Shown piece by piece: positions 42,944 to 51,581 of a DNA stretch of 64,000 bases. Both the position numbers and the translations under genes were made by a program. Under the pieces are notes generated by a model. It made no database searches. It was not told the DNA's origin and worked only from the letters and a program-made list of their open reading frames with translations. The first letter of the stretch is position 1. Every line of letters starts with the position of its first letter. Origin of the DNA: Pedobacter sp. BS3 (GTDB taxonomy: Bacteria > Bacteroidota > Bacteroidia > Sphingobacteriales > Sphingobacteriaceae); assembly GCF_008274585.1 (NCBI RefSeq), contig NZ_VTRT01000002.1:372001-436000 (forward strand), read 5' to 3'.

Positions 42944-43711
42944 ATGAGGTCAATCTGGAAAGGTTCCATTGGTTTTGGATTGGTTAACATCCCTATAAAA
43001 TTGTATTCGGCTGTGCAAAACAGTACGCTTGAATTGGACATGCTCGACAGCCGCGACCATGAGCGCATACGGTACCAGCGGGTAAATGAGCGAACTCATA
43101 AGGAAGTTCCGTATGATAAAATTGTGAAAGGTTATATGCTGAATGACGAGTATGTTATTCTTGAAGAGGAGGATTTTGAGGATGCCGCTCCCGAAAAAAC
43201 CAAAATGATAGAACTGGAGAATTTTGTGGAACTGGACGAAATTAACCCGATCTATTTCGAGACATCGTATTATTCTGAGCCGGAAACACAGGGCAGAAAA
43301 GCGTACGCCCTGCTGCTCAAAGCATTGCAGAAATCAAAAAAAGCCGGACTGGCCCGCTTTGTTCTGCGCAACACCGAAAACCTGTGCATCATTCATCCGC
43401 TGAATAACGTGATAACCGTTACCAAAATACGTTTTGCCGAAGAGATACGCTCTACCGAAGATATACTAACGCCCGATAATATTAATGTAACCAGAAAAGA
43501 GCTGGATGTTGGCATGGCGCTGATTGACCAGTACAGCGCTAAGTTTGACATTCATAGGTTTAAGGACGAATACCATGACGAACTGCTGAAAATTATCAAA
43601 GCGAAGGCTAAAGGCAAACGTCCGACCATCAAAAAGCTGAAACCGAAAAAAACAACGGGAGACAACCTGTACGAACAACTGATGCAAAGTCTGAACAAAA
43701 AAGGCGCTTAA
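42944..43711 (+). CDS. ku: Non-homologous end-joining protein Ku
   Basis: DNA end-binding homodimeric ring that recruits LigD. 255 residues with the bacterial Ku core: MRSIWKGSIGFGLVNIPIKLY, ERIRYQRVNERTHKEVPYDKIVKGY, and ETSYYSEPE. A basic C-terminal tail (KIIKAKAKGKRPTIKKLKP) is usual. It precedes ligD by 15 bp, forming a two-gene NHEJ unit. Confidence 0.97.
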   Translation: MRSIWKGSIGFGLVNIPIKLYSAVQNSTLELDMLDSRDHERIRYQRVNERTHKEVPYDKIVKGYMLNDEYVILEEEDFEDAAPEKTKMIELENFVELDEINPIYFETSYYSEPETQGRKAYALLLKALQKSKKAGLARFVLRNTENLCIIHPLNNVITVTKIRFAEEIRSTEDILTPDNINVTRKELDVGMALIDQYSAKFDIHRFKDEYHDELLKIIKAKAKGKRPTIKKLKPKKTTGDNLYEQLMQSLNKKGA

Positions 43712-43726
43712 CGCGATGTACTTATC

Positions 43727-46231
43727 ATGAGCCTGAAAAAATACATCGAAAAACGGAACTTTGAGCGAACCTCCGAACCAAAATCAGGCAGGAAAACCAC
43801 GAAAGGCCAACTGCGATTTGTGGTACAGCGTCATCACGCCTCACATTTACACTACGATTTCAGGCTGGAGATGGATGGCGTGCTGAAAAGCTGGGCTGTG
43901 CCCAAAGGGCCTTCACTTAACCCTAAAGATAAACGGCTGGCCATGATGGTTGAAGATCACCCCTACAGCTACCGTACCTTTGAGGGCATTATCCCCGAAG
44001 GGAACTACGGCGCCGGCGTGGTAAGCATCTTTGACGAAGGCACGTATGAGCCCCTGGACAAAAAGGCGGGCGAGAAAGAATTACGCAGGGAGTTATACAG
44101 CGGTAACCTGAAGTTCAGGCTGCACGGTCATATTTTAAAAGGCGAATTTGCATTGGTCAAGCTCAAATCGGCCGAAGATAACGCCTGGCTGCTGATCAAG
44201 CACAATGATGAGTATGCCGTAAACGGGAACTTTAACAGCGAAGACCTGGTTCCGGAATCGGTAAAGAAAAAAGGCATTGAACGTAAAAAAGCATCTGCAA
44301 CCAAAAGTCGCAGGCTTTCTGAGGCAGTAGCCGAATTGCCTGAAAAAGAGCCACCAAACGAAGATTTCAGTCCGATGCTGGCTAAATTATCAGACCACGT
44401 TTTTGACGATGCCAACTGGATATACGAACGCAAATTAGACGGTTACCGGGTATTGCTTTACAGCGGAACAAATCCGCGAATTATTTCCCGCAAGGGAATT
44501 GATTATTCAAAAAAATATAAGCCCGTTATGCAGGCGCTTGAGCAGATACAGGAAGAAGCGGTGATTGACGGCGAAGTGGTGGCCGAAGACCGGCAGCAAA
44601 AAAGCTATTTCCAGAACCTGCAGAATTATGAGCAGAATAAAAAAGCCTTCACACTGAAATGCTACGCGTTTGACCTGCTGGCGCTTAATGGCCACGATCT
44701 ACGCGATATGCCGCTTATACAACGCAAAGAGCTGCTAAAAACCCTGCTTTCAGGATATGCTGATCCGGCCATCGTGTATCTCGATCATGTAAAGGAAAAG
44801 GGTAAAAAACTTTTTGCCGATGCATCCAGCAAGGGTTGGGAAGGCATTATCGCCAAAAATGCCCAAAGTATCTACCTCAGCGGCAAGCGGTCTGACAACT
44901 GGCAGAAATTCAAGCTTCAAAATTCGCAGGAAGCCATCATTATCGGCTATACCAAGCCCGAAGGCAGCCGTCATTATTTCGGATCGCTGGTGCTGGGTAT
45001 GTATGACAAAAACGAGCTGGTTTACATTGGCAATTGCGGCACAGGCTTTGATTCAACGTCGTTAAAGGATGTGTATGCCCGCATGCAGAAGCTGCGAAGT
45101 AACCACAAACCGGTTAGCCAAAAGGTACATCGCGAAAAAGATGCAACCTGGCTTAAGCCTGAGCTGGTTTGCGAGGTAATGTATTCGGAATGGACCGCAG
45201 ATAAGCACCTCCGGCACCCGGTATTTAAAGGTTTACGTAACGATAAATCCCGCGAGGAAGTGGTGCAGGAGCTACCGGCAGATAATTCAAAAAATCATAT
45301 CATGGAAGACACCAGGGAAGAAAAAATTGGCAATAAAAAGCTAAAGCTAACGCATCTGAATAAACTGTATTGGGAAAAAGAACACATCAGCAAAGGGCAG
45401 CTTATTGACTATTACCGCAACATATCGGCTTATATTCTGCCTTGGCTCAAAGACCGCCCTTTATCATTAAACAGGCATCCTAACGGGATAAACGGCCCGT
45501 CGTTCTTTCAAAAAGACCTGGATACCGACCAGGTTCCCGGTTGGATAAAATCGGTTCCTATTTATTCGGAAAGCAATGATAAGGATATCGATTACCTGAT
45601 ATGCAATGACCTGGCAACCCTGCTGTGGATGGTAAACCTGGGCTGTATTGAGATCAATCCCTGGCTAAGCACCTATAAAAAGCCGGAGAACCCGGTATTT
45701 GCCGTTATGGATCTCGACCCTAATAATGTGCCCGATTTTACCCAGGTGATTGACGTGGCGCTGGCTATTAAGGACATTCTCACCGGTATGGGCATAAAAC
45801 CCTATATTAAAACGTCCGGGTCGCGGGGACTGCATATTTTTATTCATGTAGGCGCCCGCTATGATTACGATACGACCAAATCCTTTATCCAATATATCGG
45901 ACAGCTGGTACACGATCAATTTCCCGATATTACCAGCCTTGAACGCAGTCCGTCAAAACGAAAAAACAAGATCTATCTCGATTTCCTGCAAAATCGTCGC
46001 GGACAAACCATTGCTGCCCCCTATTCGGTGCGGCCCAAGCCCGGCGCAACGGTTTCAGCACCGTTAAGCTGGGATGAAGTAAACCACGATCTCAAGATCA
46101 GCGATTACACGTTGTTCAATATCGCCGACAGGCTGAAAGAAAAAGGGGAACTCTGGACATCGATATTCGATGAAAAAGCGGATCTGAAACAAGCCCTTAA
46201 GCGAAGCCGGGAGCTGAAAGCTGAAAAGTGA
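43727..46231 (+). CDS. ligD: Multifunctional DNA ligase D
   Basis: 834 residues in the order phosphoesterase - ligase - polymerase. The N-terminal PE domain (about 1-165) has FVVQRHHASHLHYDFRLE and NYGAGVV. The ATP-dependent ligase domain (about 205-520) has the adenylated Lys in ERKLDGYRVLLY plus DGEVVA, WEGIIAKN and the OB fold ending WLKPELVCEV. The primase-like polymerase domain (about 540-834) has FAVMDLDPN with the metal Asp residues and KTSGSRGLHIFI. This domain order is one of several known. All active sites look intact. Confidence 0.96.
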   Translation: MSLKKYIEKRNFERTSEPKSGRKTTKGQLRFVVQRHHASHLHYDFRLEMDGVLKSWAVPKGPSLNPKDKRLAMMVEDHPYSYRTFEGIIPEGNYGAGVVSIFDEGTYEPLDKKAGEKELRRELYSGNLKFRLHGHILKGEFALVKLKSAEDNAWLLIKHNDEYAVNGNFNSEDLVPESVKKKGIERKKASATKSRRLSEAVAELPEKEPPNEDFSPMLAKLSDHVFDDANWIYERKLDGYRVLLYSGTNPRIISRKGIDYSKKYKPVMQALEQIQEEAVIDGEVVAEDRQQKSYFQNLQNYEQNKKAFTLKCYAFDLLALNGHDLRDMPLIQRKELLKTLLSGYADPAIVYLDHVKEKGKKLFADASSKGWEGIIAKNAQSIYLSGKRSDNWQKFKLQNSQEAIIIGYTKPEGSRHYFGSLVLGMYDKNELVYIGNCGTGFDSTSLKDVYARMQKLRSNHKPVSQKVHREKDATWLKPELVCEVMYSEWTADKHLRHPVFKGLRNDKSREEVVQELPADNSKNHIMEDTREEKIGNKKLKLTHLNKLYWEKEHISKGQLIDYYRNISAYILPWLKDRPLSLNRHPNGINGPSFFQKDLDTDQVPGWIKSVPIYSESNDKDIDYLICNDLATLLWMVNLGCIEINPWLSTYKKPENPVFAVMDLDPNNVPDFTQVIDVALAIKDILTGMGIKPYIKTSGSRGLHIFIHVGARYDYDTTKSFIQYIGQLVHDQFPDITSLERSPSKRKNKIYLDFLQNRRGQTIAAPYSVRPKPGATVSAPLSWDEVNHDLKISDYTLFNIADRLKEKGELWTSIFDEKADLKQALKRSRELKAEK

Positions 46232-46333
46232 ACGAAACAAAACCCTGACCATCTGAATTACATTTTCAAGGCACTTACACTTTCCCTATCTATGCTTTAA
46301 ACCTTAAACTTTCTACTTTAAGCCTCAAGCTGC

Positions 46334-47761
46334 CTAACATTCGCTCAGGCTAACCGGAATGTTTACGGCCAGACCGCCCTCGGCGGTTTCCTTGTATCGT
46401 GAATCCATGTCCCTGGCGGTCTCCCACATTGTTTTTACCACATCATCCAGCGAAACTTTTGCAGCGCCCGGATCTCCTGTCAGGGCCAGTTGAGCAGCCG
46501 CAATAGCCTTTATGGCTCCCATGGTGTTACGCTCGATGCAGGGCACCTGCACCAGGCCGGCAACCGGGTCACAGGTCATTCCCAGGTGATGCTCCATCGC
46601 TATTTCGGCAGCCATTAAACATTGTTGGGGTGTTCCTCCAAGCACAGCAGTAAGCCCGGCTGCCGCCATAGCCGAAGAAACGCCGATCTCAGCCTGGCAG
46701 CCTCCCTGTGCTGCCGATATGGTTGCACCTTTTTTAAAGATACTGCCAATTTCGCCCGCAGTAAGCAAAAAGCGGATAATTTTTTCGGGATAATTGTCAT
46801 CACAAAATACCACAAAATAATGCAATACGGCAGGTATCACACCTGCCGAGCCATTGGTGGGAGCTGTAACAACCCTTCCCAGCGAGGCATTTTCTTCGTT
46901 AACGGCCAATGCAAAGCAGCTTACCCACTCCAGGATATAGGCAAACTCCTTCCCTCCGTTTCGGATAGCCTGAAACCAACTGTCGTAATCTGTATATTCT
47001 TTGCCGGCAATAAGCCTTTGATTCATATCATACGCCCGGCGTTTTACATGCAGTCCGCCCGGTAATATCCCCGGCGTATGGCAGCCCCGGTATATGCAAT
47101 CCTGCATTACCCGGTAAATGGCCAGCAGCTTACGTTCCACATCTTCCAGGCTATTCCGGCTGTTTTCATTTTCTAAAACCACCTGCCAGATATGCTCCTG
47201 CCTGGCAGTGCACCAACGCAACAAATCTGCAGCATTATTTATAGGGCAGGGTGCTTTTTCACCGTGCTCCTCTGCTAATTGCCCGCCTTCACGGACGATA
47301 AAACCACCGCCCACCGAATACCAGGTTTCGCTATACTGGCCTTGTTCGGCCATATCAGCAATAAACGTCAGGGCATTGGGATGATAAGGCAATGCTTCCC
47401 GGCAATTAAACCGGATATCATGCGCCATATCAAAACCGATATAGCCCTTATCATTCAGCTTCAGCTGCTGGTTTGTTTGTACCTTATCAATGATCGCGGG
47501 TATCAACGCAGTATCAATGTGTACAGGATCGTATCCCGACAGGCCCAGCACAACGGCCCAGTCTGTAGCATGCCCCCGGCCGGTTTTTGCCAATGATCCG
47601 TAAAGCTGCACCAATACAGACTTAACATCCTGAAGCAAGCCTTTTTGCTCCAGATTGCCGGCAAACTGCCTCGCTGCATTCCATGGCCCGAGCGTATGCG
47701 AACTGGATGGCCCTACGCCTATCTTAAACATATCAAATACCGACAAATATTCGCTTTGCAT
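46334..47761 (-). CDS. sdaA: L-serine ammonia-lyase, iron-sulfur type
   Basis: Deaminates L-serine to pyruvate and ammonia using a [4Fe-4S] cluster. About 475 residues; the ATG ending at 47761 gives [27 protein letters not shown], the family N-terminus, whereas the frame to 47845 is an unsupported extension (an ATG at 47803 is also possible). Cluster Cys candidates are in [39 protein letters not shown]. Single-chain fusion of the beta and alpha parts. It is divergent from an Lrp-family gene, which probably controls it. Confidence 0.93.
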   Translation of the reverse strand: MQSEYLSVFDMFKIGVGPSSSHTLGPWNAARQFAGNLEQKGLLQDVKSVLVQLYGSLAKTGRGHATDWAVVLGLSGYDPVHIDTALIPAIIDKVQTNQQLKLNDKGYIGFDMAHDIRFNCREALPYHPNALTFIADMAEQGQYSETWYSVGGGFIVREGGQLAEEHGEKAPCPINNAADLLRWCTARQEHIWQVVLENENSRNSLEDVERKLLAIYRVMQDCIYRGCHTPGILPGGLHVKRRAYDMNQRLIAGKEYTDYDSWFQAIRNGGKEFAYILEWVSCFALAVNEENASLGRVVTAPTNGSAGVIPAVLHYFVVFCDDNYPEKIIRFLLTAGEIGSIFKKGATISAAQGGCQAEIGVSSAMAAAGLTAVLGGTPQQCLMAAEIAMEHHLGMTCDPVAGLVQVPCIERNTMGAIKAIAAAQLALTGDPGAAKVSLDDVVKTMWETARDMDSRYKETAEGGLAVNIPVSLSEC

Positions 47762-47948
47762 AACTCCTGTTATTAATTTATCATAGTTAGAAGTTTCAGT
47801 CATATCCGCAGCAATAACAGCCTGCGTTCCATAGCGCTCCCTCAATGCAGCAGTTTACTTTAACAATCGGATAAAATATCATATAAAGGTCGTTATTATT
47901 AGATTATTAATCCATATAGTTAAACATATTTGGAAAATTATATCAATA

Positions 47949-47966
47949 TACTATTAAATTATAGTA
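47949..47966. promoter_or_regulatory. Palindrome between sdaA and the Lrp-family gene
   Basis: TACTAT-TAAATT-ATAGTA, perfect 6-bp arms in an AT-rich divergent promoter region. Lrp/AsnC proteins bind AT-rich dyads of this kind, so it is a candidate operator; binding is inferred. Confidence 0.5.
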
Positions 47967-48020
47967 CGTTTATTCTTCAATAACTGTAGAATTGTTTTAA
48001 TACAAGAAAATTTTTCCCTT

Positions 48021-48512
48021 ATGGCGCTTAAATTAGATGCAACCGATATCCGTATTCTTAACCTGCTGCAAAATGATGCCCGGTTAACCAATAAAGAAAT
48101 AGCCGGCATATTGAACAAATCTATTACACCGGTATTTGAACGGATCAAACGCCTGCAAAAGCACGGCTACATTAAACGCTATGTAGCCATACTTGACCCG
48201 CGGAAGATAAACAGGAAACTGATTGCCTATACACATGTACAGCTAAAGGTACAATCGCAGGCTATCCTCAAGGCATTTGAAACCGAGGTCATCAAATTTG
48301 ATGAGGTAATGGAATGTTATCACATGACCGGGGCTTTCGACTTTATCCTCCGTATTGCCATCAGGGATATGGAGGCCTATCATGAATTCCTGATGAATAA
48401 GCTGTCTTGCCTTCCCGATATCGGGACTCTCCAGAGTTTTTTTGTGATGTCGGAAGCAAAGCACGAAACGGCTTATGCATTAGACCCGGAGGCTGATTAC
48501 AGCCAGGATTGA
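48021..48512 (+). CDS. Lrp/AsnC family transcriptional regulator
   Basis: 163 residues. N-terminal HTH (about 5-55, ILNLLQNDARLTNKEIAGILNKSITPVFERIKRL) and a C-terminal RAM/effector-binding domain (about 70-150, with MECYHMTGAFDFILRIAIRDMEAYHEF). A sensor of amino acids, and the divergent sdaA gene points to serine or a related signal (inferred). Forms octamers in characterised relatives. Confidence 0.93.
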   Translation: MALKLDATDIRILNLLQNDARLTNKEIAGILNKSITPVFERIKRLQKHGYIKRYVAILDPRKINRKLIAYTHVQLKVQSQAILKAFETEVIKFDEVMECYHMTGAFDFILRIAIRDMEAYHEFLMNKLSCLPDIGTLQSFFVMSEAKHETAYALDPEADYSQD

Positions 48513-48661
48513 AAAGTAATTTTCATAGCAAGGGCACAGCAGCAGGAAGCCATAATATCGCCCCGATACAATCCGCCTGCATTTTTGCACGATATTACCG
48601 CCCTTTTCTGTAAGCGGTCTGCTAATTTAGCAGTTTATAAAAGCCAATTATCCGCCACAAA

Positions 48662-50035
48662 ATGACGAATAGTATTTCTTCTGTGTACCGTTTAACCTGT
48701 TGTATTTCCCTACTGTTCGCTTTACCAGGCTACGCCGCTAATTATTATATTAACAGCCGTACCGGTAATGATAATAATCCCGGAAACACCGGGGAGCTTG
48801 CCTGGAAAAGTTTGGTCAATCTTGAAAAAAATACGTTTATGCCCGGCGACAGTATTTTGTTTGCCCGGGGAACCAGTTATACAGGCGGATTTGTTTTCAA
48901 CAGTTCAGGCAGCCCGGAGAAACCTATTGTTTTTTCCAGCTACAGTCTGGGCGCAGATGTGGTATTAAAAACACCCCGCACTGAACTCACACCATTGTTC
49001 CTGAAATATGGCGCCGGCCCTGCCCCATCGTTCACCAATCCCGACTGGAATGTTTTAAACGGCAATATTTTCCGTATACAGGGCAATTATATTGTTATCG
49101 ACGGATTGTATTTTCACGATAACACCAATCCTCCCGGATCGGATAAGACAACCAAAAACGTGCAGAAAATGGGAGCTATCTACCTGGCAACAGGCACACA
49201 TCACCACGTGGTAAAGAACTGCGAGTTTTTTCATACACCGGTGGGCATCAAGGTAAAGAGCACGCACAGCCTGATCACCCGGAATTACCTGCACGATGCC
49301 AGTGTTATGATGGCCTATTCCTGGGGCCCGATAGCCATTATGGTGGTAAGAGGGAACAACGAGATATGCTTTAACCGGGTAGAAAATTACGGCGCTTACG
49401 GCGGCCCTTATGGTTCAGACGGCGGCGTTATCGAATTAGATGGTGTTGACGATGATTTTAAAGCCAGCAATGTGAATATACACCATAATACCTCTGTTAA
49501 TAATCACGGTTTTCTGGAAATTGCCGCCCGCAATGTCGATAGCATTACAGTAGCCTATAATTTAAGCGACGACCGCAACCAGTTTATTGGCGGCGGCTCT
49601 ATGAAAGTGAACATTTATAACAATACCGTTATCCGTACACGGGAACCGAATGTTGATCGCTATATTTTCTGGACATTTAACCACGATGCCACCCGATTTA
49701 CCGTACGGAACAACATTTTTGTTTTCACGAAGGATATCCATGTATTCGGCCCATACGTTAAACCCGAAGGGCATAAGCGTACTTATGTGGGCGAACAGGT
49801 TCATGACCACAATCTTTATTTTTCGCCTGGCAATCCCGATCCTATTGGTATCCCGCCCGGTAAAAACGACCGGATAGCCGACCCGCAGTTTGTGGATGCA
49901 GCCAACCGGAATTTCCATATCAAAAAAAGCAGTCCGGCGGCCGGTAACGGCGTAGCTTTAGATTATGCCTTCGATTTAGACCAACGGGCAATAAATAAAC
50001 CGTCGAAACCCTCAATTGGCGCTTTTGAGTATTAA
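48662..50035 (+). CDS. Secreted right-handed beta-helix protein
   Basis: 457 residues. Signal peptide about 1-25 (LTCCISLLFALPGYAA). The rest is a parallel beta-helix of pectate-lyase/DUF1565 type, with NYYINSRTGNDNNPGNTG, GNYIVIDGLYFHDN, HHHVVKNCEFFHT and repeated IHHNTSVNNHGF-like turns. It resembles polysaccharide-binding or lyase folds, but catalytic residues cannot be assigned. It is the first gene of a three-gene operon with a GH-A hydrolase (18-bp gap) and a GH115, suggesting action on a uronic-acid-bearing glycan. Confidence 0.85.
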   Translation: MTNSISSVYRLTCCISLLFALPGYAANYYINSRTGNDNNPGNTGELAWKSLVNLEKNTFMPGDSILFARGTSYTGGFVFNSSGSPEKPIVFSSYSLGADVVLKTPRTELTPLFLKYGAGPAPSFTNPDWNVLNGNIFRIQGNYIVIDGLYFHDNTNPPGSDKTTKNVQKMGAIYLATGTHHHVVKNCEFFHTPVGIKVKSTHSLITRNYLHDASVMMAYSWGPIAIMVVRGNNEICFNRVENYGAYGGPYGSDGGVIELDGVDDDFKASNVNIHHNTSVNNHGFLEIAARNVDSITVAYNLSDDRNQFIGGGSMKVNIYNNTVIRTREPNVDRYIFWTFNHDATRFTVRNNIFVFTKDIHVFGPYVKPEGHKRTYVGEQVHDHNLYFSPGNPDPIGIPPGKNDRIADPQFVDAANRNFHIKKSSPAAGNGVALDYAFDLDQRAINKPSKPSIGAFEY

Positions 50036-50053
50036 TCATCAAACGATACGATC

Positions 50054-51571
50054 ATGAGACAAGTCAGATTTTTAACGCAGTGTATTTTCCTTTCCTTAAT
50101 AATAGCTGTTGCGGCATGCGGCAAAAAAAGCTCGCCCGGAGAAACGCAACCACCGCCAACCAAGCCCGAAGATCCACCGGTAGCAGACGGCGGAGCCAAT
50201 TCCAACCTGGGCAATATAGCCGTTACGGTAGATTGCAACCAATCGCAGGGAACGCTTTACCGCTTTGAGCAAGCCAACACCACCTCTACAACAAGTCCTT
50301 TACCAGGTACCAAAGCGCAAACGTTATTGCAAGGGCTTCACCACAAGGTAGTACGCGTGTGGATACAGCTACGGTATGTATATAATAAAGGTTATAATTA
50401 TAAATACGATGGCAGCGGTGTTGCGGTTGAAGACGCACTTTCATTTTATTCATCGGTATCAGATTCACTGCTGGTCTGCATGAGCGCATACAACGGAACC
50501 GCATCCAGCCCGATGCCGGCAGCCGGAACCGCCTACCAGAATTTTGTTAAAAACACCGTTGTTTATTATAAAACGAAGTTCCCGAAAATCAAATACATCC
50601 AGGTTGGCAATGAGCCCGATTATAACGGAGATGCTATTGACACCTATTACACCGTATACAAGGATTATTACAAAGGCATCGCAGCAGCCAATGCAGCACT
50701 TAACCTGACAGGAAATAACCGCATACTGGTAAGTAACGGGCCGTTTACCAGTACCACCACATTCAGTGCCATGCTGCCGTATACCAGCCAGTTCCTGGCC
50801 AGGTATGCCGCAGATACTGATCCGGATAAACACCTGGACTTCTTCTGTTTTCACTGTTATACTGAGAACGATAATCCGAAATCCATTGCGAATGATAAGA
50901 CCCAGATCGAGAACCTGATGACCAGCTACGGCGTGCCCAAAGTTCCCATTTTCGTTACCGAGCTGGGCATTTACGGCGGTTCTTACATTCCATCTGCATG
51001 GACAGAGGCCGATGCCGTTACCGCACAGCCTGCAGGTCAGTTTGCCAAGCTGTACAATTTGTACGATAGCGGCATAAGCCGTGTATTTAACTGGGCCGTT
51101 TATCATGGCGATATTAAACGCAAAAGCGAATTTGCCGACCTCACCAACGCCTATACTTATCCTTATGGCAATGCCCTGATATGCAGCAGTGAGCTTTCGG
51201 TACGCGGCAACCGCATACAGGCCACACTTACCAGGGCGTTAGATAGTAAAGGATTAGGTATTAATGCGATGGCTGCTATAGGAAATAACAAGGGGATCGC
51301 CGTTTTAGTATGGAATTACAACTTCACCAATGCAGTGGCAGATCAAAGCGGCAATATCATGATCAAAAATATCCCGCAGTCCATGTTCACCGGCAAAATA
51401 CGGCGTACGGTTTACCTTATCGATTCTAAAAACAACAATTACTTTAACAATTCCACCCAAAAGAACCTGACCGCTTTAAGCGATGAAGCATTTGATTATA
51501 GTGCCTCGGTTGGTGTACCTTTAACGCTGGAACGGAATTCGGTAGCATTGGTTACACTGACTCCGCAATAA
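50054..51571 (+). CDS. Clan GH-A glycoside hydrolase-like lipoprotein
   Basis: 505 residues. Lipoprotein signal LSLIIAVAAC with Cys at about 22, then a Pro-rich linker (about 28-45). The catalytic domain (about 50-400) is TIM-barrel like, with the acid/base candidate in VGNEPDYNGD and nucleophile candidate in FVTELGIYGG, the spacing of GH39-type or GH79-type enzymes. A C-terminal beta-domain (about 400-505) follows. The exact family is not certain. It sits between the beta-helix protein and GH115. Confidence 0.78.
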   Translation: MRQVRFLTQCIFLSLIIAVAACGKKSSPGETQPPPTKPEDPPVADGGANSNLGNIAVTVDCNQSQGTLYRFEQANTTSTTSPLPGTKAQTLLQGLHHKVVRVWIQLRYVYNKGYNYKYDGSGVAVEDALSFYSSVSDSLLVCMSAYNGTASSPMPAAGTAYQNFVKNTVVYYKTKFPKIKYIQVGNEPDYNGDAIDTYYTVYKDYYKGIAAANAALNLTGNNRILVSNGPFTSTTTFSAMLPYTSQFLARYAADTDPDKHLDFFCFHCYTENDNPKSIANDKTQIENLMTSYGVPKVPIFVTELGIYGGSYIPSAWTEADAVTAQPAGQFAKLYNLYDSGISRVFNWAVYHGDIKRKSEFADLTNAYTYPYGNALICSSELSVRGNRIQATLTRALDSKGLGINAMAAIGNNKGIAVLVWNYNFTNAVADQSGNIMIKNIPQSMFTGKIRRTVYLIDSKNNNYFNNSTQKNLTALSDEAFDYSASVGVPLTLERNSVALVTLTPQ

Positions 51572-51581
51572 GTTATAAGAT

